Below, piece after piece: positions 1-13,059 of a stretch of 64,000 bases of DNA. The stretch lies in assembly GCA_021464245.1 (NCBI GenBank), contig JADCRB010000038.1, forward strand, positions 1,852,110 to 1,916,109. The letters run 5' to 3'. Position numbers and translations under genes: made by a program. This DNA comes from Carallia brachiata (Eukaryota; Streptophyta; Magnoliopsida; Malpighiales; Rhizophoraceae). The notes under the pieces are model-generated. The model had not been told where the DNA came from and made no database searches. It worked only from the letters and a program-made list of their open reading frames with translations. Every line of letters begins with the position of its first letter. Position 1 is the stretch's first letter.

Positions 1-14
1 GTGACTATCTTTGT

Positions 15-522
15 CAATGTTGTTAAAACCGGCTCGGACCGGCTGGTCCGATCGGTTCAACCGGTGACCGGCCAAAGGTCCGGACCGGTTTATGGCTACA
101 GTTACCCCTTAACTCGGACCGGGTCAAAACCGGTTTGAACCGGTCAAAAACCGGTCAAAACCGGTCAAAAACCGGACTCGGTTCAACCGGTTCAAACCGG
201 GTATAAAAGTTTTATAAATTATAATTTCATCCAAATGTTTATTTAAATTATAATTTGAGTTTTAAATTTAATTAAACTTTTCAATTTAGTCCTAATTTAT
301 CAAAATTTTCAATTTAGTCCTAAATTTATCAAAATTTTCAATTTAAAAATAAATCCTTAAAATTAAAAAGTAATATTTAACAATCATGTATAGTATTATT
401 TTTTTAAATTATTTTTATAAATATATATATTAATAAATACCGGTTCAAATACCGGTTCACCTGTTGAACCTTAACCCACTAATGTTTCCGGTTCGATAAC
501 CGGTCCGGTTCTGACAACCTTG
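15..522. mobile_element. CCGGTT-rich MITE, probably hAT-type
   Basis: The left end CAATGTTGTTAAAACCGG and the reverse complement of the right end, CAAGGTTGTCAGAACCGG, form an imperfect 18-bp terminal inverted repeat. The flanks ATCTTTGT (7-14) and ATTTTCGT (523-530) match at 6 of 8 positions, as expected of an aged 8-bp target-site duplication. The interior has dense CCGGTT/AACCGG words at both ends and an AT-rich centre with no coding capacity. The 8-bp site suggests the hAT superfamily; this is inference. Confidence 0.6.
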
Positions 523-1088
523 ATTTTCGTCCACCCACCTCTTTTTTGTATCAAAACCCTAGATTGAATTTCTCCAACAAAAAAATTGATATATGTAGGG
601 GAGTGGGAACCAACCAAGATGGAACCGTTTCGAGGTTCGAATTTGGCTTTCTTGTTTTTGATGATTGGAAAATTAGTTTTTTTAGTTTTAGGGAGGTTTT
701 AGTAAAATTGGACTTTAATTTTGAATTAATTTTTTTAGGTTTATTTAATTTTATTTAAAAAAGATATTTAAATAAAAAAAACATAATCATGTAGTTTCCT
801 TTAAATAAAATTAAAATAATAATATAGTCTAATTTAATAATATTTAATAAGTTATTTAATTTTTTAAATTTAAAAATTCAATGATTTATATCAAATTTGA
901 ACTATTTGAAACTCTCAAAAAATCCTTTATATTTTTTCCGTCTTTAAATTTTTTTATAATTTTTCAAAATAATGGATGTGATCTATAATTATACCTTATT
1001 CTACCTTATTCGTAAGATGTAAAATGGTCTCATCGAGTTCAAGCACGAAGTCTCCGACGTTCTTCAAAGGTTGCTCTTTTTCTGTCTT

Positions 1089-1127
<39 letters not shown>

Positions 1128-1974
1128 CTTTTTCTCACGTGGTTGGAATATTTTACATGATTATCATCATCTTTTTCCTTTTAAGAAAAGAAATCTCTTT
1201 TTTTTTTTTTTTTTTGAGATTTTCATGCTCGTGTGCTTCAAATTATGCCGTAAAATTTGCTCATGTTTGTACATTCTTCCAAATTCATTGTGTTCACAAG
1301 TTTGCTGATAGTGATTAATTGGTCTCCACATGTTGATGATTGGTTTTGTTTGATGTTGAGATGGACAAGAAGTTCGGTAAGAAGAAGAGCCTTTGAAGAA
1401 AATATAAAGGCAAACTTTTGTAGAAGGGCAATTCGGACCTTTTATGTTATTTTCAGTAGCATTTTTGTTATTAAATCTAATTTTTATAAACGGCATGCCA
1501 ACTTAGGATTTATTTGTTACACATCTAATAATTCAGGATTTCTTCTGTAATTTTTCAAACTGATGGATACCATTTGTAATTATACATTATTTATGAGATA
1601 TAAAATGTAATTTTTTCAGTGCAAAAAATCAAATGCTTTGTTTGTATCGTAAGAAAGGAAATGGAAAATAAAAAGGATAAAAAATAGTACAATAATAATA
1701 ATATTATAATTGATAAAAAATAATAATTAAAAAATTATAAGAAAGAAAATGAATAGTAATTTTTTAAAAAAAAAATAAAAAATAATTATTTAAATTAATA
1801 AAAAATAATTAAAAAATATAAATAAAAAATAATTTTCTATTATTTTCTTTTCCTACCCTTCCTTATTTCTTACGTTTGCCCAACAAAGAAAAAGCCAAGA
1901 AAGGGAAAATAAACGGACATGACATTCAATTTGAGATTTGGGACTTTTGTGTGTCAGAAGTAAAACAGTCAAGA
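523..1974. other. AT-rich upstream intergenic DNA
   Basis: This stretch lies between the MITE and the receptor kinase 5' UTR. It holds long poly-T runs (about 1090-1125 and 1197-1215) and AT-rich low-complexity sequence (about 1600-1850). A short piece at about 1024-1070 reads like an exon followed by a donor-like AAAG|GTTGC, but nothing continues it. I see no gene I can support. Confidence 0.5.
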
Positions 1975-2160
1975 GTCGGAGAGGCAGATAAAACTTGACT
2001 TTGCTTAGCCGACACAGCTCAAATCCTTCAGAGAATCAAAGCAAGATTCAGAGCCCCAAACTCAGATGTTTTTTTGTCACTTTTTGGAACACACAAATCC
2101 AATCAAAGCCTGTTTATCAGACACTTAATCCCACGTTGCAATTTCTTCTCTTCCTTCAAA
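1975..2160 (+). other. Probable 5' UTR exon of the LRR receptor kinase
   Basis: A less AT-rich block ends in TTCAAAG followed by a good donor, GTAATATC, at about 2161. The main coding exon starts about 1.35 kb downstream. A leader intron of this kind is plausible, but the transcription start is not determined and no coding is assigned here. Confidence 0.4.
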
Positions 2161-3401
2161 GGTAATATCTTTTTCCCTTTTCAGTTGTGGCTTGCTCTCT
2201 CTCTAACGATTCTGCTGCATGTCTTTGTGCTTCCTTCCTTGTGGTTTTTGTGTATGGATCTTTTTCTTTTGGGGTTTTTTTATATTAAAGATTGTACCTT
2301 TGTTTGTTGTCTTGGAAATTTGGGAAACAGAAACGAAATAATTGGGTGTTGGCTTTACATTCTGGTCTGAGCTACCAAAGAATGATTAGATCAGTTAAAC
2401 TTACCCGCAATTTCTTTCAATAGTTCAAAATTTCTGCCTCTTCTTCTGTGGTTTTTATTTTGTTTGCGTTTAATTCTTTGAATATTCTGGGGAAATTGTT
2501 TGCTTTCCATTGATAGTCAGTTCCTATATAAGGCTAAAATCATTGACTTTCCTTGTCCAAGCATTGCGAATTTCCGTACCATTCTCTTTAGAAAGACATG
2601 TTTAAGTTACTAATTAGTCTTTGAAATGCTAATCTCGTCTGTTCATGCAAAGTATTGGTATCGTCTTAGACTTATGTGCATACAGATACACATAAAGATT
2701 GTTATGCCCAACTGTATATGCTTGCTGCTGGATCTATCCTCAACATAGAGTTCTCTTTTATTGGCCTCTCTAATCATTTGTGTATCTTGACACAGACACA
2801 ATTCGAGGAGAGATCTTTTTACTAGGATGGATTTCACTCGTAGCTATCGAGTTCATTGTTCGTATGTTTCAACTAATTGATCCCTCGGGTTGCTGGACTC
2901 AAGATGGGGCTGTTTTTTACAGCTTTACTGTTGGCTTCTTTTCATTCCATTGTCCTATCTGATTTCCAAGGTACAGTGGCCTTTAGCTGATTTGCTAAGA
3001 GAAGCGGTGTCTACCAGCTTGACCTCACACTGAATTATTGAAGCACTATTTGCATGTGGGGCGTTTATGCTTTATTTTCCATTTGGTATACTTGTTTGAA
3101 GTGAGAGTTTTACTAAAATATACATAATAGTGTTTGGGTACACTACAAAAGCTAAGGCAACTTTTGTATCATTCTTTGCTTCAATGTTTGATTTGAATCC
3201 ATGTTCGATTAATGTTCACTTAGCAATTTGTAACTGGGAACATAGGATGTAGTTTTTTCATGCTATAACAAAGACAAGTTGAGGTATTAAGCCCATTTGT
3301 GTGTTTTTATCTTTATGCAGCGAATCTATTAATTATTGTCTCTCTTATACAATGAACGTTCTATATTTTCTTCACTTCTCCTTCTCTTTTTTACCCCGTC
3401 C

Positions 3402-3406
<5 letters not shown>

Positions 3407-3443
<37 letters not shown>
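3407..3443. repeat. (CT)n microsatellite
   Basis: An uninterrupted CT dinucleotide run lies just upstream of the first coding exon of the receptor kinase, in the inferred leader intron or UTR. A second CT-rich tract sits at about 5965-6025 in an intron of the same gene. Confidence 0.9.
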
Positions 3444-3445
<2 letters not shown>

Positions 3446-3515
3446 ATGCAAGATATTTTTGTAACATTCGTATGGATGCTGAGAGCAATAGGCATTAATA
3501 TTTCCTTCAATTCAT

Positions 3516-6500
3516 ATGTTGCATTGGTCTCTGTCAAGATTGTCTTTCAGGACCAATCAAATAGCGGTGGTATGGCTGCTTGATCAGATGTTAATTCTTC
3601 TTTTGGTCTCAGGAGATGCTTTATGTGCATTGAAGCAATCGATGGGTACTTCAACCAACCAGTTGACTGATTGGAACCCAAGTCTAGTTAATCCATGCAC
3701 ATGGTCAAATGTTTTCTGTGACGATAAAAATTTCGTCACTTCGGTGTAAGTTCTTTTTAAGTGGTTTTATGGAGACTTCTTTACTGCATTTTTTATCGTA
3801 GTATCAATACAGATGAAATGGCATATGTTATGTAATTGTGTTACTGATTTAGTCTTTGTGGGTTATGCTTACATTTTCACTTGTTCGTAGGACATTGTCT
3901 GACATGAATTGTTCTGGAACCCTGACCCCAAGAATTGGAGTTTTGAAGACGCTCAATACACTGTATGTAGGAGTATGTTGTAATATAGCAGATGCTCAGA
4001 TTCATTTTATTTGATATTTCTTGGTTCATAGATTGTTGTGAGCCTACTTCTCTTGGAAGGTCTAAAGGATGAAAACTCCCTCATAATTGTGGAATTCTCT
4101 ATTTATCTTTGTAAAGATTATGTCCCCTCTACATAATTTACTCAAGTGATGCTTAATGCTTCCTAATATGGAAACATATTCTAGTTTTCACCTGCTTTGG
4201 CCCCACTTTCTTCCCACTCTCTTTATTATGCTTGTGTCCTTGTCTATGGAGAAGAGAGCGGCGAGAACCCAACAACCAATCATCTTCATTGGAATTACAA
4301 AATTATTTGCTGTTTGTTATACTGTTCTCAAGTTTATTGTTCTAATAACGATTTTTTAAGGTGCCAAAGGAGATGCAGCTTCCTTTCTTCTTCTTTGCAA
4401 CCTATTTGATGTTAGTTAATAATAGTCACAGAACTGGTCTTCACTGTTGTTAACATACGGTACCTTGAGTTCAGAAATGTAAAGTGATATGGACAATCTC
4501 TGCAACTCTTTTTTTCTTCTGATTTTCTTCTGTTAATTAGTGGATGAATCTATATACTCTCGTCATAGTTGTCACTGTTTATCTCTTTCTGGTCTTCCTG
4601 CATGGCTACTAGGCTTGAAAACATCACAGAAGAAAGAGGATCAAATCTAGGTGCATGGTGTGATAACAGGGAGAGGACGTCCTAGATAAACTTGGGAACT
4701 TTTGCTTAGGATGATTGAGAATAATCGTCTCACACGAAACTCAGTTCATAATTATAGAAAGAATTATGTAGTCAATCACAATAAACTATGAGACTAAGGC
4801 TTGCTGTTGTTGTATGTATTGGCTATTCGCTATTCTCGGGTTAGTCATTTTAGGTATATTAGTTTTCTAAATTACATTTTGCAGGGCCTATAACCTTTGC
4901 CCTATTAAATTTGCACTGTTAAATTTCACATACAAGTTCAAAACACCATGTTTCCTTACTCTGTCTCTTCAACGTGCATTTGCACATATGCCTTCATGTT
5001 TAAAAGTAACTTATGCACATCTAGTGTATTATGGACTCATAGATACACATACATCCCTGTAGACACTACTAGACATAAAAAAATAGCGGGTGAAATTATA
5101 AATTTCTTGGTGTGTAGAAAGCAAGAGATATTTTTCGTACCAATATTTTATATTCAATAATGTATCTGCTGGCTATTTCTGTAAGGGCATCAAAACATTA
5201 TACTTACATCCTTTAGGGAAAAGCTTTTGAGTAATGTTAATGGAGGAATACGCCGCATGGGCATTTGCAAGTATGAGGCTAATATGTTGGATGCATTCAT
5301 TGTGCAGAATATTGAAAGGAAGTGGATTAACTGGTGAAATACCAAAGGAGTTTGGAAATTTGTCAAGTTTAAAAACCAGCTAGATCTGGGAAATAATCGT
5401 CTAAGTGGTGAAATACCATCATCCCTTGGTGATCTTAAGAAGCTACAATTTCTGTGAGCGATCTATTAAATCTACTATTTATATTGTTGCTATTCCATGA
5501 GGTATCCGCACTCTTCATAATCAAATCTTAGGATGCGATCCTTGTTATGCTAGCAGGACACTGAGTCAAAACAATCTCTCTGGACCTGTTCCTCAATCAC
5601 TGTCTGCTCTTCAGAACTTGATCAGTATGTAAGTAATGATAAACTTTACGATACCTATATGATAGTTGAAAATGTGGTGTCATGTGCAAGTTCACGCCCA
5701 GGGTTGTATGTTTTTTCATGCGATTGAATCTCAACTTATGTGGAGCTCCACATTAGTTTGACAGTCTTTCAAGTTTCTAATTAATAAATTTTTGTGTAGT
5801 CTGCTTGATTCAAACAATCTCAGTGGTCGAATTCCAGAGAATTTATTTCGAACACCAAAGTACAAGTAAGAACAACATTGATTACTATGCAATTCCTCAT
5901 TTTGGCAGGCATGATGTATCAGTATGTGCAATGCCAATTTGTTTATCTGCTTCTTCTTAGAGTCTCCCTCTCTCTGTCGCTCTCTGTCTCTTTCTCTCCC
6001 TCTCTCTCTCTCTCTCGCTCTCTCTGTTATTATTATTATTATTATTTTTTGCTTCATTGGAAAAGTACTCTCATTCTTAACTTCATTTGTTCTGGTTTCA
6101 CTTATTTCAGTTTCGCAGGAAACCTGTTAAATTGTGGGACAAATTCTCCCCACCGCTGTGAATCTGACAGTACAAACTCAGGTGAGTGGATTGGTTATTT
6201 TAATTGATCGTGTATTTGTTTCACTAGTGCTTTTGATCTTTTCATGTTCCTTTGGGCAGCTGATTTCTCTCTCCCTCCCTCTTGACAGGCACCTCACACA
6301 AGTCCAAGATTGGAGTTATAATTGGAATTGTTGGAGCACTTGCAGTTTTTATTCTTCTTGGAGGCTTGTTGTTGTTTGTTTATAAGGGTAGACACAAGGG
6401 CTACAAGCGTGAAGTATTTGTAGATGTTGCAGGTTTGAGTTACCTTTCAGTACATAGAAGATATATGACTGGCACATTCAGTTCCTGACTCATAATTTAT

Positions 6501-8945
6501 TGTCATATAAATTCTCTAGTGACAAACTCCTAAGTTAGAGGGCATTTAGGCCAGTCTCGTTTTACCTCTCACCGTATTATCTATTCTTGAAGCATGCAAC
6601 AAATACCCCTATTCTGTGCGCTTTTCAGATAATCTTTATTCAATGCATTTTTTTTCCTAAAAACTTGTATCATCCGGATATGTTAAATTAGGGAGCAAGT
6701 TGACAAAAATTCCTGAGAGCTTGCTTAACTGTGCCAAGTTACAAAGTTGAAGTCACATATTTCCTTCTTTTTCTTTTCTTTGAATTAAGGGAATTGAAAT
6801 TGGGACCTCCTCTTCAGAGGAGACATTTGTTTGTTATTCCATGACCACATGTAAATTCTTTCGTGACATCATTTTCATTTAGATTAGATTTAATAATTCT
6901 GTCTATCAATAATAACCAAGATGTCTGTTTGTAGGCAGACATTAAGAAGCCCTAAAATAAAAGCATATTCAAAGATAAACTCCTATAAAAGTACAACCTA
7001 AAAAACTGCTTAAGAAAATTAACTTCATAAGAAAAATCTTAACTGAAATCCATCAAGCTTCTCTATCATAACATCGACAATTGTAAACATTTTCTAAAAT
7101 AATATGCATAATAATAGCTAGCCTTAGGTCAAATAAGCATTTGTGTATGTTTTGGTTTTGTGATGCAAATAACCTAAGGCAATTTCCTTAATGCATAGAA
7201 GTTACGAATATAGTGCTATGTTCTTTCTTTCATTTTGTAATCTTGAACGGATAAATTTGGAGCTTCAAAATATCTTATAACTGGATAACAACTGTAATAG
7301 TGAATGTGGTTGAAGTAATTCCTTGATTAGTTTCTACATTGCTTCTGACCATGCATTCAGGTGAAGTTGACCGAAGAATTGCATTTGGTCAATTGAAAAG
7401 ATTTGCATGGAGGGAATTACAGCTAGCCACTGACAACTTCAGTGAGAAAAATATCCTTGGACAGGGAGGTTTTGGAAAAGTTTACAAAGGAGTGCTTCCT
7501 GATAATACGAAAATTGCTGTTAAGCGTTTAACAGATTTTGAGAGTCCTGGGGAGATGCAGCCTTCCAACGTGAAGTGGAGATGATAAGTGTTGCTGTTCA
7601 CAAGAATCTATTACGTTTGATTGGCTTTTGTACAACTCCAACGGAACGCCTTTTGGTGTATCCATTCATGCAGAATTTGAGTGTGGCCTATCGTTTAAGA
7701 GGTACTGGTTATGTATGCCATACATTTGAAAGGAGTTGCCAAACCTGAAAATCAATAAACTGTTAGATTTTTCACATGCTTTATGATATGCCTGCACGCA
7801 TTAGGTAGCCTCAATCTCCTAGGTGATAAATAATGTTTACCTGAATTGAACTTCAAGTACGGGAGGCAAATAATTGTTCTATACTTTTTTTTTTTTTTGG
7901 CCGGGACTTCTGGAGGCCTTTGATGAGAGTTTGACTCATTCCAATCTTATCTATAGAGCGTAAACCTGAAGAGCCTGTTTTAGTTTGGGCAACTAGAAAA
8001 CGAGTGGCTTTAGGCGCTGCACGTGGCCTAGAGTATCTGCATGAGCATTGCAATCCTAAGATTATCCATCGGGATGTGAAAGCTGCTAATGTGCTACTAG
8101 ATGAAGATTTTGAAGCAGTTGTTGGTGATTTTGGCCTAGCAAAGTTGGTGGACGTGAGAAAGACCAATGTTACCACTCAAGTTCGTGGGACCATGGGCCA
8201 CATTGCACCCGAGTATTTGTCCACTGGGAAGTCATCCGAGAGGACAGATGTTTTTGGGTACGGAATCATGCTTCTAGAGCTCGTAACGGGTCAAAGGGCG
8301 ATCGACTTTTCACGGTTGGAAGAAGAGGATGATGTTTTATTGCTTGACCATGTAAGATTAACCATGACCATTAGAGAGAAACTTTTGCTTTGCCATCTGT
8401 GCATTTATTCTATTTGATGCCTGCCTATATTGATCTGGTTTTTTGTTTCTTTATGTCAAATGCCGTCGATTAAATGACAATGTAGATTCTATCACTGCCC
8501 TTTTTTAAATATCATTGTGGGATTCTTGTTATCCTTATGTTTTTAATAGATTTACAGCATTGTAATCTGTATTCTTCACGCATTATCTATTTCTTGCTCT
8601 GTGGTTGTTTTTATTCTCTCTTTGCTTATGAAGGTCAAGAAGCTGGAAAGGGAGAAAAGATTGGACGCTATTGTGGATCGTAACCTGAGCAGAAGTTATG
8701 ATATCCAGGAGGTGGAGATGATGATTCAAGTAGCATTACTGTGTACCCAAGCATCGCCAGAGGACCGTCCAGCAATGTCGGAGGTTGTACGAATGCTGGA
8801 AGGGGAGGGGTTAGCTGAGAGATGGGAAGAATGGCAGAACGTCGAAGTAACGCGTAGGCAAGAGTATGAAAGGCTGCAGAGAAGGTTTGACTGGGGAGAA
8901 GATTCTTATAACCAGGATGCAATTGAATTATCTGGTGGAAGGTGA
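3516..8945 (+). CDS. LRR receptor-like Ser/Thr kinase (At5g10290/At5g65240 type), two frameshifts
   Basis: Exons: 3516-3745, 3891-3962, 5308-5453, 5557-5628, 5800-5865, 6111-6181, 6289-6432, 7361-7701, 7957-8351, 8634-8945, all with GT-AG borders. Together they encode about 615 residues, close to the 613 of At5g10290. The order is signal anchor, LRR N-cap (ALKQSM...NPCTW), about five LRRs on 72-nt-type exons, a Ser/Thr-rich spacer, one membrane segment (exon 7) and a kinase. The kinase shows [22 protein letters not shown] and DFGLAK, so it is an RD kinase, and the C-terminus is DAIELSGGR. It is expected to act at the plasma membrane in signalling; its ligand is unknown. The frame breaks twice: exon 3 is 146 nt instead of 144 (in-frame TAG near 5380), and exon 8 has GGGG where GGGGG is needed (near 7550). 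Every other domain is conserved, so sequence error or a very young pseudogene are both possible. The start at 3516 is the first ATG of the exon; an upstream coding exon is not excluded. Confidence 0.88.
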
Positions 8946-9932
8946 GGCATGTAAGTCCTTTTGCTGGGTAATGGTTATTTTGATGTTTTACTTCAGCAGG
9001 GAATACGTACAAAATATCCAGCGAAAATGTCTTCTCGATTCTATGTATGATGGGTTGCCTACAATATTTTGTTCTCTTGTTCCCATGCTCATTTTTGCCC
9101 CTTTTGTTCCTATAATATTCTCTGTATTGAAGCCTAACTCTGTTTGCAAGGTTTTCTTTCAGTAAATTTTGCTTTTGTTTTCCTCTTAATGGTTTCTCGT
9201 TTAACCGAACAAAATGCAGGGTGTGTAGTGCTGCCCTTTATTCATACCAAGGTCAAAAGTTACATGGGTAATGGCAGTGGCAGATCTAAAAATCTTTTGA
9301 GAGGGTAAAATAATCTGTATAAAAATAACAGCACGAATAATTTATATGTGGGAAAACAAAAGATATTATTATTTTTAACAATAAACATTACAATTATTTC
9401 TTACGAATTTTTATAGTTTGAATTTCTTAAATGTTTTTTACCTACCCCCCAAAAAAAAAACCTAAAGGACAAGTTTTGAAAGTAGGTGGGGCAAAAACAA
9501 AATTTATGGACAATTTTCTCTCTCTCTCTCTCTCTCTCTCTGCCTAGCAAAGTTCATTGTTTTTGACTCCGAGAACTGGAATTAAATTGTATCTAATGCA
9601 TTATTATGAAAATCAGACTGCATTAGTCAGTTCAATTGGTGGTCAGTCATGAGTCTAGTTTGGTTCCTAGCTGATTTTCACAAAATCTCGGACTAGTTAA
9701 AACTAATTAAGAATCGGTCAAAATTAGTAAAAATTAGATCGTTTTGATCGGTTCAAACTAAATTAAAAAATTTATAAATGATAATTTAATTTTAAATTTT
9801 ATTTAAATTTTAATATAAGTTTTAAATTTAATTAAAAATTTTAATTTAATTTTAAATTTGATAAAAATTTTTAATTTAATCCTTAAAACTAAAAAAATTA
9901 ATATTTAATTACTGTCTATAAGTATTATTTTT

Positions 9933-9963
<31 letters not shown>

Positions 9964-11759
9964 AAATACCCGGTTCAACTGGTTGAATTTTAAATTACTA
10001 ATATTTTCAGTTCGATAATCAACTTAATTCTAACAACCTTAATTTAAGGTAGTTTTCGTATTCAAATTTTTGAAGTTTTACTTTCATTGCCGCTACCAAT
10101 CTTCGAACCTTTGAGCCGGACAAATGTATACAAGATGGGCTGCCATAAAAGAACAGTTACTTTCATTTTTGAAGTTTTACATATGTGGCAAGCTATGTAA
10201 CAAAAGAATCGTAATATTGTCATATCATTTCATAGGTGTCCTATAACTTTTAAAAGGTGTTATACAATAGTTTGAAAGTTGTCGTAACTCAATTTTGTTT
10301 GATAACATATTGTCTTTCCGCAGCTTTGTCTTGTGTTTTTTCTTTCTTTTTTTTTTTTAAAGAATAAATGATTAATAATTACTCAATTAATTGTCAAAAA
10401 AAATGAGAAAAATAAATTCATAAACACTACATAAAGTGCATTTCAACTTCCATAAAAAGAAAAGAAAAAAGTTATATTTCTGAAAAAAAAAAACTGTTCG
10501 AAACGTTACCTAAATGCAACTAATTGAATTTGATATGCAATCAAATGGATTTTATGTGCAGAGAAATAATAATAATTTTTTCTTTTTCTTTTTTGTTACA
10601 CTTGAAATAGAAACAGTTGTAAACTAAATACAATCAATTATATTCAGACAACATTTTAAATAATTTTTTATTTAAAAATATAATTGTGTTAAAAAAATCC
10701 TTTTAAATAATTTTTTATTTAAAAATATAAAAAATACTAAAAAAAAATCCTTTACTAAATAGAGAAATCACCACTCCTTAGCCAACCAGACAACCCTATT
10801 GGTTAGTTTTGTCTTGTCTTCAATTGGAGTTGTCTTCAATTGACAACTGCAGTATGTATGTCGGCTAACATCGGTGTGTTTTTAAGACATACTTAAGCAG
10901 ATGAGAGAAGTATTTTCTCGCTTACGTTGATGGATGTAAGCATCATTTTATTTGATGATTATTTTAGTCAAATTTAATACCTTATTTTTATTTTTTTTTG
11001 AGCAAAATACATTTTCAGAATTAAATAATAAATAAACCAAGAACAAGTATGTTTGGTTATTTTCAACCATTCCTTACGTGGACAAAAACACCCAGAATTG
11101 ATAAATTTATCTATTATATCATTTTTAAATCAGATGTTCTTCATAAAAAATTTGTGTCTTACTAACTACATACTAATTTTGAAAAATACATTTCAATTTA
11201 TTTATAATTTCCAAGTCCGTAATCTCAAAGCCTAAACTTCGTTGTAATCCTCTAATTATGAGTTACGATTATACTACACAATTTAATTTTAGATAATATC
11301 GATATAAATATACAATTTATTTAATATATTTAATAATTTATTTTTTTAAATTTTAATCATATAATATTACATATTATTTTAATAATACTTAAAAAAATCT
11401 CATTAAATATTATTTTATAATTATTTAATTTTAAAAAGCTCAACTTTAAATATACCTTAAACTTGACTCTTGTAATAGTTGACGCCATCCGTTCTACAAA
11501 CAATTTTTATTTTAATTCTCTTTTTTTAAATGAATATAATTTACTTTTAATTTTATACTACATAATAATTAAATTTTATTTAAATAAAAAAATTAAAAAT
11601 AATATTTAAATAATATTAAATTATAAATTAATTTTATTCAAAAATAAAAAAATTAAATTAACGACCACGTAAAATGAAATATACTGTGACTTTTTGGTCA
11701 AAGTTACAGAGATAAATGAAAAGGCTAATATGCCCTTTCCTATTTAACTCAAAACACAC
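8946..11759. other. Intergenic: receptor kinase 3' UTR, AT-rich repeats
   Basis: The receptor kinase 3' UTR probably runs to about 9200. The rest contains a (CT)n run (about 9520-9541), a (TA)n run (about 9940-9961), a diverged relative of the CCGGTT MITE (about 9610-10042) and long AT-rich sequence. I see no coding gene. Confidence 0.6.
9610..10042. mobile_element. Diverged copy of the CCGGTT-type MITE
   Basis: The interior repeats the plan of the element at 15-522: rows of TTTAAATTT/AATTTAAT words, then CCGGTTCAACTGGTTGAA, then CAGTTCGATAAT, and a right end TCTAACAACCTTAA matching the first element's CTGACAACCTTG. The left terminus is not clear, so the boundary is approximate. Confidence 0.45.
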
Positions 11760-11848
11760 TCTCACAGCTCTCCTGGTTCCATCTCACGCCAGCCCGTCGC
11801 TTCTGTGAGGCTTCAGGCTTCTGGTTTCTCCTCCAATTTCCCTTGTCG
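11760..11848 (+). other. Probable 5' UTR exon of the J-protein gene
   Basis: A C-rich block follows the AT-rich promoter-like DNA and ends at a donor (TTGTC|GTAAGTTT). The next inferred exon starts at about 12994 after TTTTTCTCCAG and carries the start codon at 13060. Positions are approximate. Confidence 0.4.
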
Positions 11849-13059
11849 TAAGTTTCAAATGCCTTTCTTTTTTTGTTTTTTTGGTTCTTTTTTCAATTTA
11901 TGGTTTCCTCTTTTCCGCTGATTATTGCTTAAATTCTTGGGGTACTTCCCCGTATAAAATGAAGGAGACGAGTTAGAGTCTATAATTGCGTTTCGAAATC
12001 TTTGAAATATTTGAGTTTAAAGACTTCAAGATTAGAAAGTGGTGCTGTGGACGATTGCAGGGACTACAGTCTTTGGAGTTTTCACTTTGAATAATTTTGT
12101 TTGTAGAGGTGGGGGTGGTTATTTTTCTTAATGTCACTGAGGTAGCAGCTGAGTCGTAGAATTTATGGTAATTCCTTCGTTCATCGTATGTTTAGAGGTT
12201 ACTGAACCAATTTTCAATTCAAGACCTGTGTTTTGTCTGTGCTTCAAAATGATACAAATCTAGGATGTTTGTTTATTTATACGATGTTTTGGACTAAATT
12301 TTCAATGGGGCTATTGGCTTGGAAGGGACATGCCTCCAGTGCCCATGGCTTGTTTACCAGTTATATACACTTGGAGATTTTGACAATGTTTGTGAAAAAA
12401 ACACAGTTTTTCCTTCCTCTCCCCCCCCCCCCCTCTTTTCTCTCTGTTTTTTTTGGTGGGTGCTTACATGAAACTGTAATACTGACTATAGGTTTCTGGT
12501 AGTGAATGGATGAAGTGACTGTTGGATTATCTTCCAATCAATATACCCAAATGTTCTAGCTGCCATTTTTTTTTTTTTTGGGGGTTACAGTAACTTGAAT
12601 TTTAACAGCATACATGTTAATATAATTGTACTAATTGTTTGGTTCTTTTTAGAAAGCTAGTAGTTGTGCTTGGTGTTAAAGTACTAATATAGATGTGGTC
12701 AAAAAAATTACTCATATAGGAAATTAACTTTTTGATTATCTATTGTAAACCCTTATCTATGGGCTAGGTTTGTTTGTAAATAAGGGTTATTTTACTCTCT
12801 TTAGAACATCTATAATGGCATTGTTGCAATTATTTATAACTTTTCTGAACAGAAGTTTGAAGGAGTATGTTAATTGTTACAGGAAGCAAATGTTGTTATG
12901 TTTTTTGTTACAACTTAGAATGGAGGGTGTAGACTATATTAGGACTCAAAAGAGGTTATGTTAAATTTAAATTTTTCTTTATTTTTTTCTCCAGCTTGAA
13001 GAAGGATATCAAGTGTAAGCCTGCTGTGCTCGACCTTTTCTTCATTAAATATCAATTTG

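Noticed and set aside
1024..1308. Open frames across poly-T runs, with an exon-like start at 1024
   Set aside because: The frame is mostly poly-Phe from T runs. The exon-like 45 bases have no continuation.
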